Notes under the pieces: model-generated
What the model was told of the DNA's origin: nothing
What the model saw: the letters and a program-made list of their open reading frames with translations, nothing else
The model's database searches: none
DNA from: Conidiobolus incongruus B7586
Lineage: Eukaryota > Entomophthoromycota > Entomophthoromycetes > Entomophthorales > Conidiobolaceae
Direction of reading: 5' to 3'
DNA length: 13,682 bases
Assembly: GCA_000697335.1 (NCBI GenBank)
Contig: JNEM01007787.1
Span: 1 to 13,682, forward strand
Position numbers and translations under genes: made by a program
Part shown: positions 1-9,322 of the stretch, piece by piece
Layout: the number at the start of each line of letters is the position of its first letter
Numbering within the stretch: the stretch's first letter is position 1

Positions 1-1325
1 TTTAAATTTTTTTATATAATCTTATATTAAAAAATAAATCAAAATATTAAATAAACATAAATTAATACCTTTTATAAATTTATTATAATAAGTATTTTAT
101 TAATAGGTAAATGTTAATTATAATAATAGATTATAATAGTATATATTATTTTAATTTAATTATTTTCAGAATATTAATAAATAATATTCTTTAAATTATT
201 TTTTAAATAAAATTATTATTAATTATTATTCTTAATATAATATATAAAAACTTATTTTTTTACATAATATTCATAAAATACATAAAGTTAAAACTGTAAG
301 AAATATTCTAATTAAAAATTATTAGAAAAAATACCATATCTAGTATATTCCCTATATTATAACCAATATAATTATAATTGTTTTAAGAAATTAAAAAACT
401 TGCTTAGAAAAAAAATTTCTGTAGAATAATTTAATTAACTTGTGAAATATCAAAATTTCAATTTTTAATAAAAAGAAATATTTTTAGATGTTAGTAGTTA
501 ATTAAAAATATAGCAAAAAGATATTAATAATAAAAGAGAGATTGATTTTATATTATATATTTATTTTTATATATTATATATTAAAATACTTATTTTTTTA
601 ATTGCAAAAAATTCTCATTATTTAAAATGAAGATTAATATTTGTTTAATCTTAAGTAATCTTTACATATTGTTAAATTAATATATTAGATAAATCTGAAT
701 ATTAATTAATTTAATAGATAGTTTATGAATTGTCGTATTCTTTTCAATATCTTATCGTTTGCATATTAATTTTAATTGATATCTTTATATTAATATTGCT
801 ATAATATATATCTATATTGAATGTTTTTCGCTATATTAATAAGTTAAAATGAATCATTTTATTTGCATTAATGTGATTCAGTTGATTGTAGATTTTGGTG
901 GAATTCAAAATTAATCCAAATTAATCAAAATTTATTAGTTGTTGATTTAATATTAACCTTGATTCAAATTTAAAATGTGTAGCTTTAAAGTTATAGGAAC
1001 TTTTCTAATAGTAATATTGCTTTGATTGTATTCTATACTTGTATTTACTTTTCTGGATTTTTCTACACCCCTTTTTTTTCTAATAAAATTCATTAAAAAT
1101 TATAAAAATAATTTTGAATCCATTTAAAATTATCCCTATTAATAAAAAATTAAATATACAATTCACATTATCCCATAATCATTTCCCATATTTTACAATT
1201 AAAATAAATTTCTCCACATTGTCAAATCAAGTCACAATAACTGCCTACAACTTGGGGTTTGAACAAGTTATCAACTATATCAATTGATTCTGTAGATCAA
1301 ATCTTTATTATTATCACTTTTAATT
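1..1325. other. AT-rich intergenic region, no gene seen
   Basis: This stretch is almost wholly A/T with short poly-A/poly-T runs and frequent stops in all frames. No exon, tRNA or repeat unit could be supported. From about 840 to 1320 it is slightly richer in G/C and contains pyrimidine-rich patches, which could include the upstream region of the methyltransferase gene that starts at 1326. No TATA or CCAAT element stands out against the background composition. Confidence 0.6.
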
Positions 1326-2735
1326 ATGACAAAAAAGAAACACAATAAATTTAATAAACGTCAAAATTTTTTCAAAACTGATGACGATATTACTGAGTCT
1401 ATGGGTTCTTTAACCTTAAATAAAAAAGTACCCAAATCTCGAAAAAAGTCCAATACTAATACCGAATCAGGGAGTAATACAGTGACTATGGCTCAAACTT
1501 ACGACATTTATTCAGCTTATTCGCAAAGTGTCCAAAATTGTACTAAAGAGATTCAAAACTTGATCAATTTGGACAAACATTTGCAACACTCTTTGAGTTC
1601 ATTAGAAATTCCACGATTCGCTAAAGTAATGCGTGAAGATTTCTGTGGGACTGCCCAATTGTGCGAAATGTGGGTACGTAGTCACGTTAGTAGGACAGCT
1701 TACGGTTTGGACATAAATCAAGAACCGGTCAACTATGGGATGAAAAGGATGCAAGGGAATGGTACCAATACTGATAGAGTAAAATTATTTGTTGGAAATG
1801 TTTTAGATTTCGATTACGACCAACCTCCCAATTATGATACTTCACAAAATTTAGAAGGCGAAGATTTGAATCATAGTGTACAGAATCCCGAGATTGAGCC
1901 TCCTTCAGATTCTGAAGACGAGGATGTTGAACTCCAAACCAATTATATTCCCAAAGTTGATATGATATGCAGTCTCAATTACGCTCTATTCTTCTTCCAC
2001 AAACGTACTGACCTTATTAATTACTTAACACTCGCTAAAAATCGTCTCAAAGCCAAGGGAACATTGATCTGTGATATTTTTGGAGGTTTGCATGCAACTC
2101 ATCCTACAAATCAATTGGTAAAGAGGTGTCAAGATTTTGATGTAAGTTGTTTCAATAAGATCCATTGTACTATGGTTTTATTAATTTGAGAAATTAGTAT
2201 TATTTGAAGGTGTCAGATTATAATCCATTTTATCAAACTGTCAAGCTTGGACTTAATTTTAAATTCAAAGACGGTATATCTTACCATCTTCTATCATACT
2301 ATGATTAACTTTGAATAGGTAGTTGGAATCGAAACAAATTCAACTACACTTTCAGGATATACAGTCTAGTTGAGGTAATTTTTACCAATTTTTATCAATA
2401 ATAATGGTTGATTTAAGGGATTTTAGATTGTGGAAGCTTTTAAAGAAGCTGGATTTCAAACTATAGAAATTTGGATGGCTTCCACCAAGTCTCCAAGTGT
2501 TAAGGACGACGAGGACGACGAATATCAATTATCAGATGATGATGATAATGATGATGATGAATCCGAAGAAGAAGAGGAAGAAGATCCATACAAAGACTAT
2601 GTTCAAATTCATCCAAATACGAAAGAATTCCCTGAGAATTGGAATGGTAAATTACATTTATGTGTATTATTAAACATACATTAATTTGTTTTTTTAGCAT
2701 ACATCGTAGCTTCTCCAACTCCAAAATTTCGATAA
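1326..2735 (+). CDS. Class I SAM-dependent methyltransferase, uncharacterised family, five exons
   Basis: Exons by reading frame are 1326-2141, 2198-2273, 2319-2374, 2427-2646 and 2698-2735 (TAA), giving 401 aa; introns are 56, 45, 52 and 51 nt. The conserved core starts near residue 59 (YDIYSAYSQSVQ). REDFCGTA (103-110) stands where the SAM-binding loop is expected, followed by YGLDI (126-130), the strand CSLNYA (215-220) and IFGG (251-254). WNAYIVA near the C-terminus (388-394) is a family hallmark. Relatives of similar layout are known in bacteria and plants; to my knowledge the substrate is unknown. Additions here are a Lys/Arg-rich N-terminal extension (about 1-54), an acidic insert (about 165-205) and a near-continuous Asp/Glu tract (342-369). 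A second in-frame ATG at codon 55 (1488) would remove the basic extension and start right before the core, so either start is possible. The usual Tyr-x-Trp-Glu region after IFGG has diverged. Family membership is fairly sure; function and location are not. Confidence 0.85.
2502..2585 (+). repeat. GAY/GAR codon repeat encoding an acidic tract
   Basis: A run of GAC/GAG, then GAT, then GAA/GAG triplets lies inside exon 4 of the methyltransferase and encodes residues about 342-369 (Asp/Glu with a few Ser, Asn, Tyr and Gln). It looks like triplet-slippage expansion within a coding exon, placed between the last helix-forming segment and the conserved C-terminal strand. Its length may vary between strains. 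Confidence 0.8.
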
Positions 2736-2744
2736 TTTATTTTC

Positions 2745-2750
2745 AATAAA
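2745..2750 (+). other. Possible polyadenylation signal of the methyltransferase gene
   Basis: AATAAA lies 9 bp past the stop codon. The motif is expected often by chance in DNA this AT-rich, so this is only a positional candidate. Confidence 0.25.
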
Positions 2751-2954
2751 CAGTGATGATATTGATTATATTACATTATATACCATTAAATTATAATATA
2801 TAAAATTAGTTAAATTGAATCCTAATGCACATTAAATGATTGAAAATGACTCATTTTGAAAATTTATAAAAGTATAAATTGAATTTAAAATCTTAGACTC
2901 AAATTCAAATTATTAAATTTTACAATTTTAGAACTTGATATTAATTAATTAATT

Positions 2955-3981
2955 ATGACAACTAAAGTAAATTCATCAATATACAATATGGATAATTATT
3001 AATTCAGTGTAGAAATCTACCAATCCAATCCACTCGTTGATATCAGGTACCACAGCTGGAGTGATAGAAGGAGTGATCACATACCCTACGGAATTTGTTA
3101 AAACCCAGTTACAGTTACAAAACAAGGCCAAGGTAATATTAAATAGCATTTCAGAAATATTAACTTATTGGAAATAGCCTATATTTCAAGGCCCCTGGGA
3201 TTGTTTAGTAAAAAGTGTGAGAACCAAAGGGTTTACATCTGTATATAAGGGTTTGAGCCCCATGGTCATTGGCAATGGAACCAAAGCAGGTGTTAGGTTT
3301 TTGACATTCGACACATTTAAGGATCTCTTCAGGTCTAAGGATGGTACTCTATCAAAAACTGGTGCTCTAATGGCAGGTCTTGGTTGCGGCGTTGTCGAAG
3401 GCAGTTTGGTTGTGACGCCTACAGAAACCATTAAAACTAGATTAATTGTGGATGCTAATTCTTCAAATCCAAAATACAGAGGTATGGTGCACGGTATTCG
3501 CAGCATTTGGATCGAGGAAGGACTTCGCGGTATCTATAGGGGTATTGTACCAGTCACATTGCGTCAAGGTGCTAACTCTACGGTACGTATGACTAGTTAC
3601 AGTCTCATGCGACAATCTGTAGAGCCTTACTACAAAGATGGCAAAATACCTACCTACGTCACTTTCGGTATTGGAATGGTTGCTGGTATCATTACTGTAT
3701 ACTCCACCATGCCCGTGGACGTTATTAAAACTCGACTCCAAGCAGGTCGCACTTCGGGCACTTACACAGGCACCATCGACTGCTTTTCTCAAATCTTACG
3801 CAACGAAGGGGTTTTAGCATTTTGGAAAGGTACAACACCTCGATTAGCAAGACTCATGGTAAGGTTTAAATTATCAAAGTTAATAATTTTACTAACATTT
3901 TCATAGTTTTCAGGAGGTATTGTATTTACAATTTATGAAGAAACAATGAAGTTATTAAATTTTTTAAATCCAACACAATAA
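2955..3981 (+). CDS. CTP1: Mitochondrial citrate/tricarboxylate carrier (Ctp1/SLC25A1 type)
   Basis: Exons are 2955-2966, 3013-3132, 3178-3858 and 3907-3981 (TAA), giving 295 aa, close to yeast Ctp1 (299). Introns are 46, 45 and 48 nt, all phase 0. The protein has the three-fold mitochondrial carrier repeat: signature motifs PTEFVK (29-34), PTETIK (125-130) and PVDVIK (223-228) each end an odd-numbered membrane helix. The segments PTEFVKTQLQLQ and RQGANSTVR (173-181) are typical of the citrate carrier subfamily. Carriers of this type exchange mitochondrial citrate for malate or another tricarboxylate across the inner membrane, supplying cytosolic acetyl-CoA. The first coding exon is only 12 nt (MTTK); it was chosen because ATG at 2955 is followed directly by a GTAAAT donor and joins in frame to KSTNPIHSLISGTTAG, which resembles family N-termini. 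The gene lies 219 bp downstream of the methyltransferase on the same strand. Subfamily assignment is confident; the first exon is less so. Confidence 0.93.
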
Positions 3982-3982
3982 A
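3977..3982 (+). other. Possible polyadenylation signal overlapping the carrier stop codon
   Basis: AATAAA overlaps the TAA stop codon of the citrate carrier. It is a weak candidate given the base composition. Confidence 0.2.
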
Positions 3983-4745
3983 TATGATTTTATTTATTTT
4001 TGGAATTAAAAGTAATTATAAAAAATTTTGATTATGATTGAATTTATTCATGTTCTTAATATCTACATAAAATTTTAATTCAATGTAATTAAATTTACTA
4101 ATTTCCAATGCTTTTAATCATTTAATACTATATCAATTCCATCCTGAATAGTTATATTTCAAATTTGAATGAGATATAGTTAGATGAATTTAAAAATATT
4201 TAAGCTTATCAAATCGTAGATATTTTATATTTATTTAAACAATTATATATTTTCATTTATCATAAATCCTTTATAAATCATATCTGTTAATTAATTATAA
4301 ATCAACTTCAGTTGTCTCCTTTTTGTTTTTCATTGATTAACATTTAAAAATATTTCAATTGTATATTAATAATTTATATACATTGAATTTAAATTAAGAA
4401 TTTTTTAATTTATATTGTTTTTTCAATGAATTAATTTTGTAAATATTAGAAATTAAAAAATTTTAGTTTGTAGCCTATATTTTAATATTTACAGCATTTC
4501 TCAGTTATTTGGATTACCTTGTAATTTAAATTCGTGCAGACAAAATTCAAATTTTTCAATTATCATTTGAAATTGCCTTATCAAAAATACTTCTGATAAA
4601 AATATTGTGTGATATTACAATAATATAATTCTTAATCATTTATACCATATAGCACAATAGTTTGATATAGTATATTTTTAATAAAATAGTTCAATGTTAA
4701 ATTAATTTCCTAAATGTCTATTTAAAACAATGTATAGTATAATTG

Positions 4746-4771
4746 AATAATAATAATAATAATAATAATAA
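4746..4771. repeat. (TAA)n microsatellite
   Basis: About eight uninterrupted AAT/TAA units lie in noncoding DNA between the citrate carrier and prohibitin genes. Confidence 0.85.
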
Positions 4772-4947
4772 ATTATTCAATATTGCTATTAATAATGTAA
4801 TAACGGCTATTATTTGCATTAAATATAATTCAAACCAGTTTATTTTAAAAATTAACTCTTTTCATATAATTTAAAAAAATATCTATCTTTTATAATTATT
4901 AAATTTCATTAATTCATTAAATTTACCATTATAATTCCTTTAATAAA

Positions 4948-4953
4948 TTTATT
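4948..4953 (-). other. Possible polyadenylation signal of prohibitin-1
   Basis: On the minus strand AATAAA occurs about 20 nt past the prohibitin stop codon, a plausible spacing. The motif is common by chance here. Confidence 0.3.
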
Positions 4954-4973
4954 TTAATTTGAAAAAAGACCTA

Positions 4974-6027
4974 TTAAGCATTCAAATTCAACAACAAGTT
5001 GGAGCCTCCATTATGAGAACTTGGTAAATAGGTAATATTCTTGGATTTGGCTAGAGTTTCGGCAATTTCTTTCGAGGCTTCAATACGTCTGACCTGAATG
5101 AGACCAGGTCCAGCCTTCTGAAGAGCTTGAGAAATGAGCTCGGCAGCTTCGGCTTCACCTTCGGCACGAATAATAGCAGCTTGACGTTCTTGTTCAGCCT
5201 TTTCAACGATGAATTTGGTACGTTCGGCTTCCTGTTGAGCTATTGACAAGTGTTAATACTAAATTGGATTAATGAATATTAAATAGCATTACCAATTTGT
5301 TTTAATTCGACAGCTTGAGTAAATTCAGCACCGAAAGTCATATGAGTCTAAATAGAAAATTAATAATAATAATAATAATTTTATAATAATAATAAATACT
5401 TACAATGGAAACATCTTCTAAACCGATGGAGAATTCTGAAGCTCTCTTAACTAATTCGTCACGAATTCTAGAAGATACCTAATCACCACCAACCAATTAA
5501 AAATAATATTAAATAACCTTAAGAAATTAATACTTACAACTTCTCTTTGAGTAATCAATTCACTAGCGTCAAACTGCGCAACAATAGCCTTTAAAACTTC
5601 GTTACCAATACTTGGTAAAACCCTTTCAGCATAATCGAGACCAAGAGTACGATAAATTTTGGGTAAATTGTCCACATCGGGTCTGTGTAAAACTCTAAGG
5701 GTCAAACTGACCATCTGTAAATCTTTACTTCCAGTAGTAGTACTGATATTACGGGGTTTAGTACGAACGTCATAAATAATAGCCTTCTGTAACCAGGGAA
5801 TGAGGAAGTGAGTACCTTCTCCAATCACTTCATTTTTAACACCCTGTAAACGATCGAATATGACGGCGCGATATCCTCCCTTAACTATTTTAAATTAATA
5901 ATAGAAAATTTTGAAATAAAGGAATTGGATTACCGTCATAAAGACAGGTATTAGCAGCAGATAAAGCGAAACCTAAAGTGATAGCACCTGTAGCTACTCT
6001 GTTTAAAATATTAGGAATATTACTCAT
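4974..6027 (-). CDS. PHB1: Prohibitin-1, mitochondrial inner-membrane scaffold subunit
   Basis: Exons, read on the minus strand, are 6027-5934, 5884-5538, 5478-5404, 5347-5293 and 5239-4974 (TAA), giving 278 aa against 272-287 in human and yeast. Introns are 49, 59, 56 and 53 nt. Residues about 8-29 form the N-terminal hydrophobic anchor. The SPFH/PHB domain follows with [33 protein letters not shown] and [19 protein letters not shown]; the helical coiled-coil region starts near [10 protein letters not shown] (191-200) and runs through [15 protein letters not shown] and QMVSLTLRV are nearly identical to yeast Phb1 and differ from Phb2, so this is subunit 1. Together with Phb2 (not in this window) it forms large rings in the inner membrane that stabilise membrane proteins and regulate the m-AAA protease. 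ATG at 6027 was chosen because it begins just before the anchor and has A at -3. Nothing appears truncated. Confidence 0.95.
5361..5397. repeat. AAT-rich microsatellite within a prohibitin intron
   Basis: Two blocks of AAT/TAA triplets separated by a short T run fill most of the third prohibitin intron (5348-5403), leaving little besides the GTAAGT donor and the TTTAG acceptor. Confidence 0.75.
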
Positions 6028-6926
6028 ATTTTATGAATTTATAATATTTTTAATTATAATCTAGGTATTATGTCATCAATTCAATTAACAATTAATTTAA
6101 TAAATTACTAAATTCGAATTTAATTATTAATAATTAATTATGGGATTTAATTAAATCGGGCAAACTAATGTTTTGAAAACAAATAATAATAATATTGTAT
6201 TATGCTTTTTATTCTCAAAAATATTTAAACTAATTTATAATAAATAATTATATTTCAAATTTAATTAATGATGATTGACTTGGTTCAAAAATGGTTTATT
6301 ATTAGTGAATTGAAACTAATCACATTGAATAAACCATATTTTGTAATATGATAATAGTTCATTTTGATTGATATAATTCACTTTTAAAGCACAATTGCTT
6401 AACTTTAATATATTCATTTTTTTATTATAATATATAAACAATGCTTTTTATAGAAAATAAAATAAAACTATATATAAAATTCAATATCCATAACAATATA
6501 TCTATCAAATCTTATTTTGAAAATAAAAAACTCTGTAACCAATAATAGTAGTATTGATTCAATATATCTCCACTTAAGATAGCTGAATGGTTCGTCTAAA
6601 ATATCTTTGAGGTCAATTAGTGTTAATATTCAGAAAAATATTATTATTAAATAAAGATTGACTTTACAAAAAACACAATTTAGTAATTACTTAATCACTT
6701 ATTATTTAATTAATTTTAAGATTCATGATTTTTATTTATAAAAAAAATAGATGAATAATCATATAAAATAAAAAATTCAAATTATAAATTAAATAAAAAT
6801 AATTGAAGTAGTTTTCAAATTTTTATATATAAAATAATATAATCTTTCAATTTATTAATATTTTTAAAAACTGGTAATAATTGAAAAAGTTAAGAAAAAT
6901 AATAAATTTCCATTAATGTTTTAACA
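6028..6926. other. AT-rich upstream region of prohibitin-1
   Basis: No coding frame was seen. This region lies upstream of prohibitin-1 on the minus strand and should hold its promoter. It contains an imperfect inverted repeat at 6286-6343, listed separately. A slightly more complex patch around 6530-6615 has no recognisable RNA gene signature. Confidence 0.55.
6286..6343. repeat. Imperfect inverted repeat with nested hairpin
   Basis: ATGGTTTATT (6291-6300) is matched exactly by AATAAACCAT (6328-6337). The pairing continues outward with CAAAA (6286-6290) against TTTTG (6339-6343) after a one-base bulge, about 15 bp in all. Inside, ATTAGT (6301-6306) pairs with ACTAAT (6315-6320). The stem includes several G-C pairs, which makes it less trivial than the usual A/T palindromes here. 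It lies about 260 bp upstream of the prohibitin start; no function is known. Confidence 0.6.
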
Positions 6927-7000
6927 CGCTCCCAGGTGGGCTTGAACCACCAACCTCCCGATTAACAGTCGGACGCGCTAGCCAATTGCGCCATGGAAGC
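6927..7000 (-). tRNA. tRNA-Asn (anticodon GTT)
   Basis: The 74-nt cloverleaf on the minus strand is complete: acceptor stem GCTTCCA/TGGGAGC with one T-G pair, D stem GCGC/GCGC, anticodon stem TCCGA/TCGGG around the loop CTGTTAA (anticodon complement at 6964-6966), variable loop AGGTT, and T stem GGTGG/CCACC with loop TTCAAGC. The discriminator base is G (6927), as in eukaryotic tRNA-Asn. There is no intron, and CCA is not encoded, as expected for a nuclear gene. Internal promoter boxes A (TGGCGCAATTGG) and B (GGTTCAAGCC) are intact, so RNA polymerase III transcription is expected. No long T run follows immediately; the nearest T-rich stretch is about 20-30 nt downstream. Confidence 0.97.
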
Positions 7001-7598
7001 CTTGATTAAACTCATTATTAATATAAAATTATATGAAAATCTTTGATGCTATGTTATATTTTATTAATCAATTACCAAAGTTTATCCAAGATAATAATTA
7101 AATTATTTCATTCTTTACAATCATACATACTATATATTTTACCTTAAATTATTAATTCTTTTAATTGTTATTCTTTAGAGTAATTATCTCATAATATCAA
7201 AATTTAATCAATTTAATATATAATTTAAATATTTTCAATTTTCAAATTAGAATCAAATAATTAAAATTTCAATATTAAATATAAATTAATATGTTTTAAA
7301 TTATTTATTAATTATTTTTATTTTTATTTTTATTTTAATATTGAAAAAAAAGTTTTATTCCTAAAATATTGAAATTTTTTTTAATTAATTGAATATTATT
7401 ACAACTCAATTATAACTAATTCAAAATTATTGAAAAGAAAATAAATGAAATAAATTTATTATTCCTTATAATTTTATAATTAATTAAAAAAATAATAGTA
7501 ATTTAAAAGTATTTATGATAAAAATTATCAATTTCAAATTAATAAAGAAATAAAAAAAATATTAGTAAAAATAATTAATATTTATAATTATAATATTA
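7001..7598. other. AT-rich spacer between tRNA-Asn and the Rpn6 gene
   Basis: Almost pure A/T sequence with no frame or RNA gene visible. It should contain the 3' UTR of the Rpn6 gene and the 5' flank of the tRNA. A short T-rich hexamer repeat occurs at 7313-7337. Confidence 0.6.
7313..7337. repeat. (ATTTTT)n short tandem repeat
   Basis: About four copies of a TTTTTA/ATTTTT hexamer occur in noncoding sequence. Confidence 0.7.
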
Positions 7599-9322
7599 TT
7601 AATTGAGTTGAGCAGCCTAAAATTATTTAAATTAATACATATTCTAAAATACTGTTGAAATTACTTACTTTTTGGTATAAACTTTCAACAACCATCCCCA
7701 TATTCTTGAGAGTATTAAGGGACAATTCGTAACTCTGATCCATTTCGGTTTCGTCGAAAATCACCAAGCATCCTTTGCCTTGGTCCAAAATACCATGGAG
7801 GGTATGATCCAAGATCATTTGACTAAGTTTAGTTTCGACTTGATCGGTCGGTAAATTAACCAGACTGGCAACCTTGGAAATCTCGACGCGGGAGTAAGGT
7901 TCGATAACGCGTTGGAGGTTCTGTTCCAAAAGAGTATCGTAAAGGGCTGCCAAATGGGTTCTGATGATATTGTCGTTACCGAGCTCCGTACGATAAGTAG
8001 TTAAGGCGGCTTCAAATTCTTGAAGTGATCTGTTCTTATGAGCGTTTGAAACAGCTTTCATAGCATCGATTTCTTTGCCGAGGTGTTGGAGGCCAATTTT
8101 GCCTGAAATGATGGAGTTGATGTCATCGGTCTATAAGTAGGAGTTAGAAGAGAGAAGCTTGGCGAAATGGTTAAATTACCAATCCTAACATAATTTTGCA
8201 GAGTAACATATACTTGAGAGCTAAAATAGCTTTGGGATCATTGGTAGAGCTGTAACTTTCGTAAGTTTCGAAAAAGTAGGAGAATCTAAGCCAGAAATTA
8301 GTTTTAATTGACATCTAAAATTCTAATAAATTTACGCAGTCTTGTAATCCTTCTCTTCAGCGTGAAGGATACCCGATTGCATATCCAAACTAGCTTGCAA
8401 GAGGGGAGGGCAGTAGATTGCATTCGCTGAAGTACGAGCAGAGGTCAAAGCAGCCTAAACTATATTAATATCAATTCAATGATATAATAAATTAAAAATA
8501 CTCTAGCTTTTGGGAAATTTCTCAATGAGTGACACACTTTAGACTCTAACAATTGTACTTCAATCAATACCATCTTGTCGTCCAAACGCTTCAGCTCTTT
8601 GAGGAGAGTACCGATCAATTTTAAAGCTTCTGAGTAGTTTCCATTCTCGTGATACCTAACAATTCATTAATACATCGTCATAATCAATCCATTAACAAAA
8701 GTTACAAAGCAATTAATTTAGTTTCCAAATTCTGCTTGAGGAAAGTTCTCTTGCCTTCAATACACCATTGAATCATAATTTGACAAACTTCAATTTGTGA
8801 TCCCAAACAATTGGGAATTTTATTGAATTTTTCAATTAATTTTCTAACTATTTCAAATTAACAATAATTTCAAAATTAATTTTTATTATTAAATAATTAC
8901 CTATTTTGGAGGTTTTGGCTTTTGTTACTGAGGTTAAAAAGTTACGACTATTTAGGATTAAATGCTTCATTTGGTCAGCTTTACTACACTATATTGTTAA
9001 TTAAATAATAAGGATAGTAATAAATTTATTTACTTGTGTTGTTGGTATAAATCACTTAACTCTTCCATAGCTGTCTCCTGAAGTTTGATAAGTTCCTCGT
9101 TATTATCTAAAAAAAATTAATAATGATTGTGGATAAATATCAATGTAATTACCTGAGTCAACATTTAAAATATTTACAAAATCTACTTCGGCATTTTGTA
9201 AATCTCCATCCTTAACTAACTGTTGAGCTTGAGATAATTTGGTTTGTAAATCTAGACAATTGTCAGTTTGAATCGGACGTAACTAGGATATATATACCTT
9301 TGTAACTGGGTTTTTCACTCAT
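7599..9322 (-). CDS. RPN6: 26S proteasome lid subunit Rpn6 (PSMD11)
   Basis: Ten exons on the minus strand: 9322-9298, 9251-9153, 9106-9034, 8983-8901, 8847-8706, 8655-8502, 8454-8336, 8285-8180, 8130-7669 and 7616-7599 (TAA), giving 426 aa against 422 in human. The nine introns are 46-53 nt. The N-terminal half is the helical-repeat solenoid, with family-like segments such as [26 protein letters not shown] and [11 protein letters not shown]. The C-terminal half carries the PCI domain: [59 protein letters not shown], and the winged-helix strand [16 protein letters not shown] (about 379-394). It ends in the helix that packs in the lid bundle (SLYQK-AAQLN). Rpn6 clamps lid to base and core particle, stabilising the 26S proteasome in cytosol and nucleus. 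The 25-nt first and 18-nt last coding exons were placed by phase and splice sites, and the resulting termini fit the family. All exon joins keep frame, so the gene looks intact. Confidence 0.95.

Larger units (their letters stand above)
3982..4973. other. AT-rich spacer between two convergent genes
   Basis: The citrate carrier (+) and prohibitin (-) end toward each other here, so this spacer should hold both 3' UTRs and terminators. No reading frame or RNA gene was seen. It contains a pure TAA microsatellite at 4746-4771. Confidence 0.6.

Noticed and set aside
2500-2724. Minus-strand frame rich in His and Leu opposite the acidic tract
   Set aside because: It is the antisense reading of the Asp/Glu triplet repeat.
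3186-3506. Open frame of 106 codons on the minus strand opposite the citrate carrier
   Set aside because: It lies antisense within the third carrier exon and has no family-like sequence; the plus-strand protein is unmistakable.
3463-3792. Open frame of 109 codons on the minus strand opposite the carrier
   Set aside because: Antisense shadow of the carrier exon, where higher G/C makes chance open frames longer.
2955-6027. Citrate carrier and prohibitin-1 as a mitochondrial gene cluster
   Set aside because: They are convergent, about 1 kb apart and functionally unrelated apart from sharing the inner membrane; neighbourhood is probably coincidental.
6267-6273. ATGATGA as a C box of a C/D snoRNA
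   Set aside because: No matching D box (CTGA) at a suitable distance and no flanking terminal stem.
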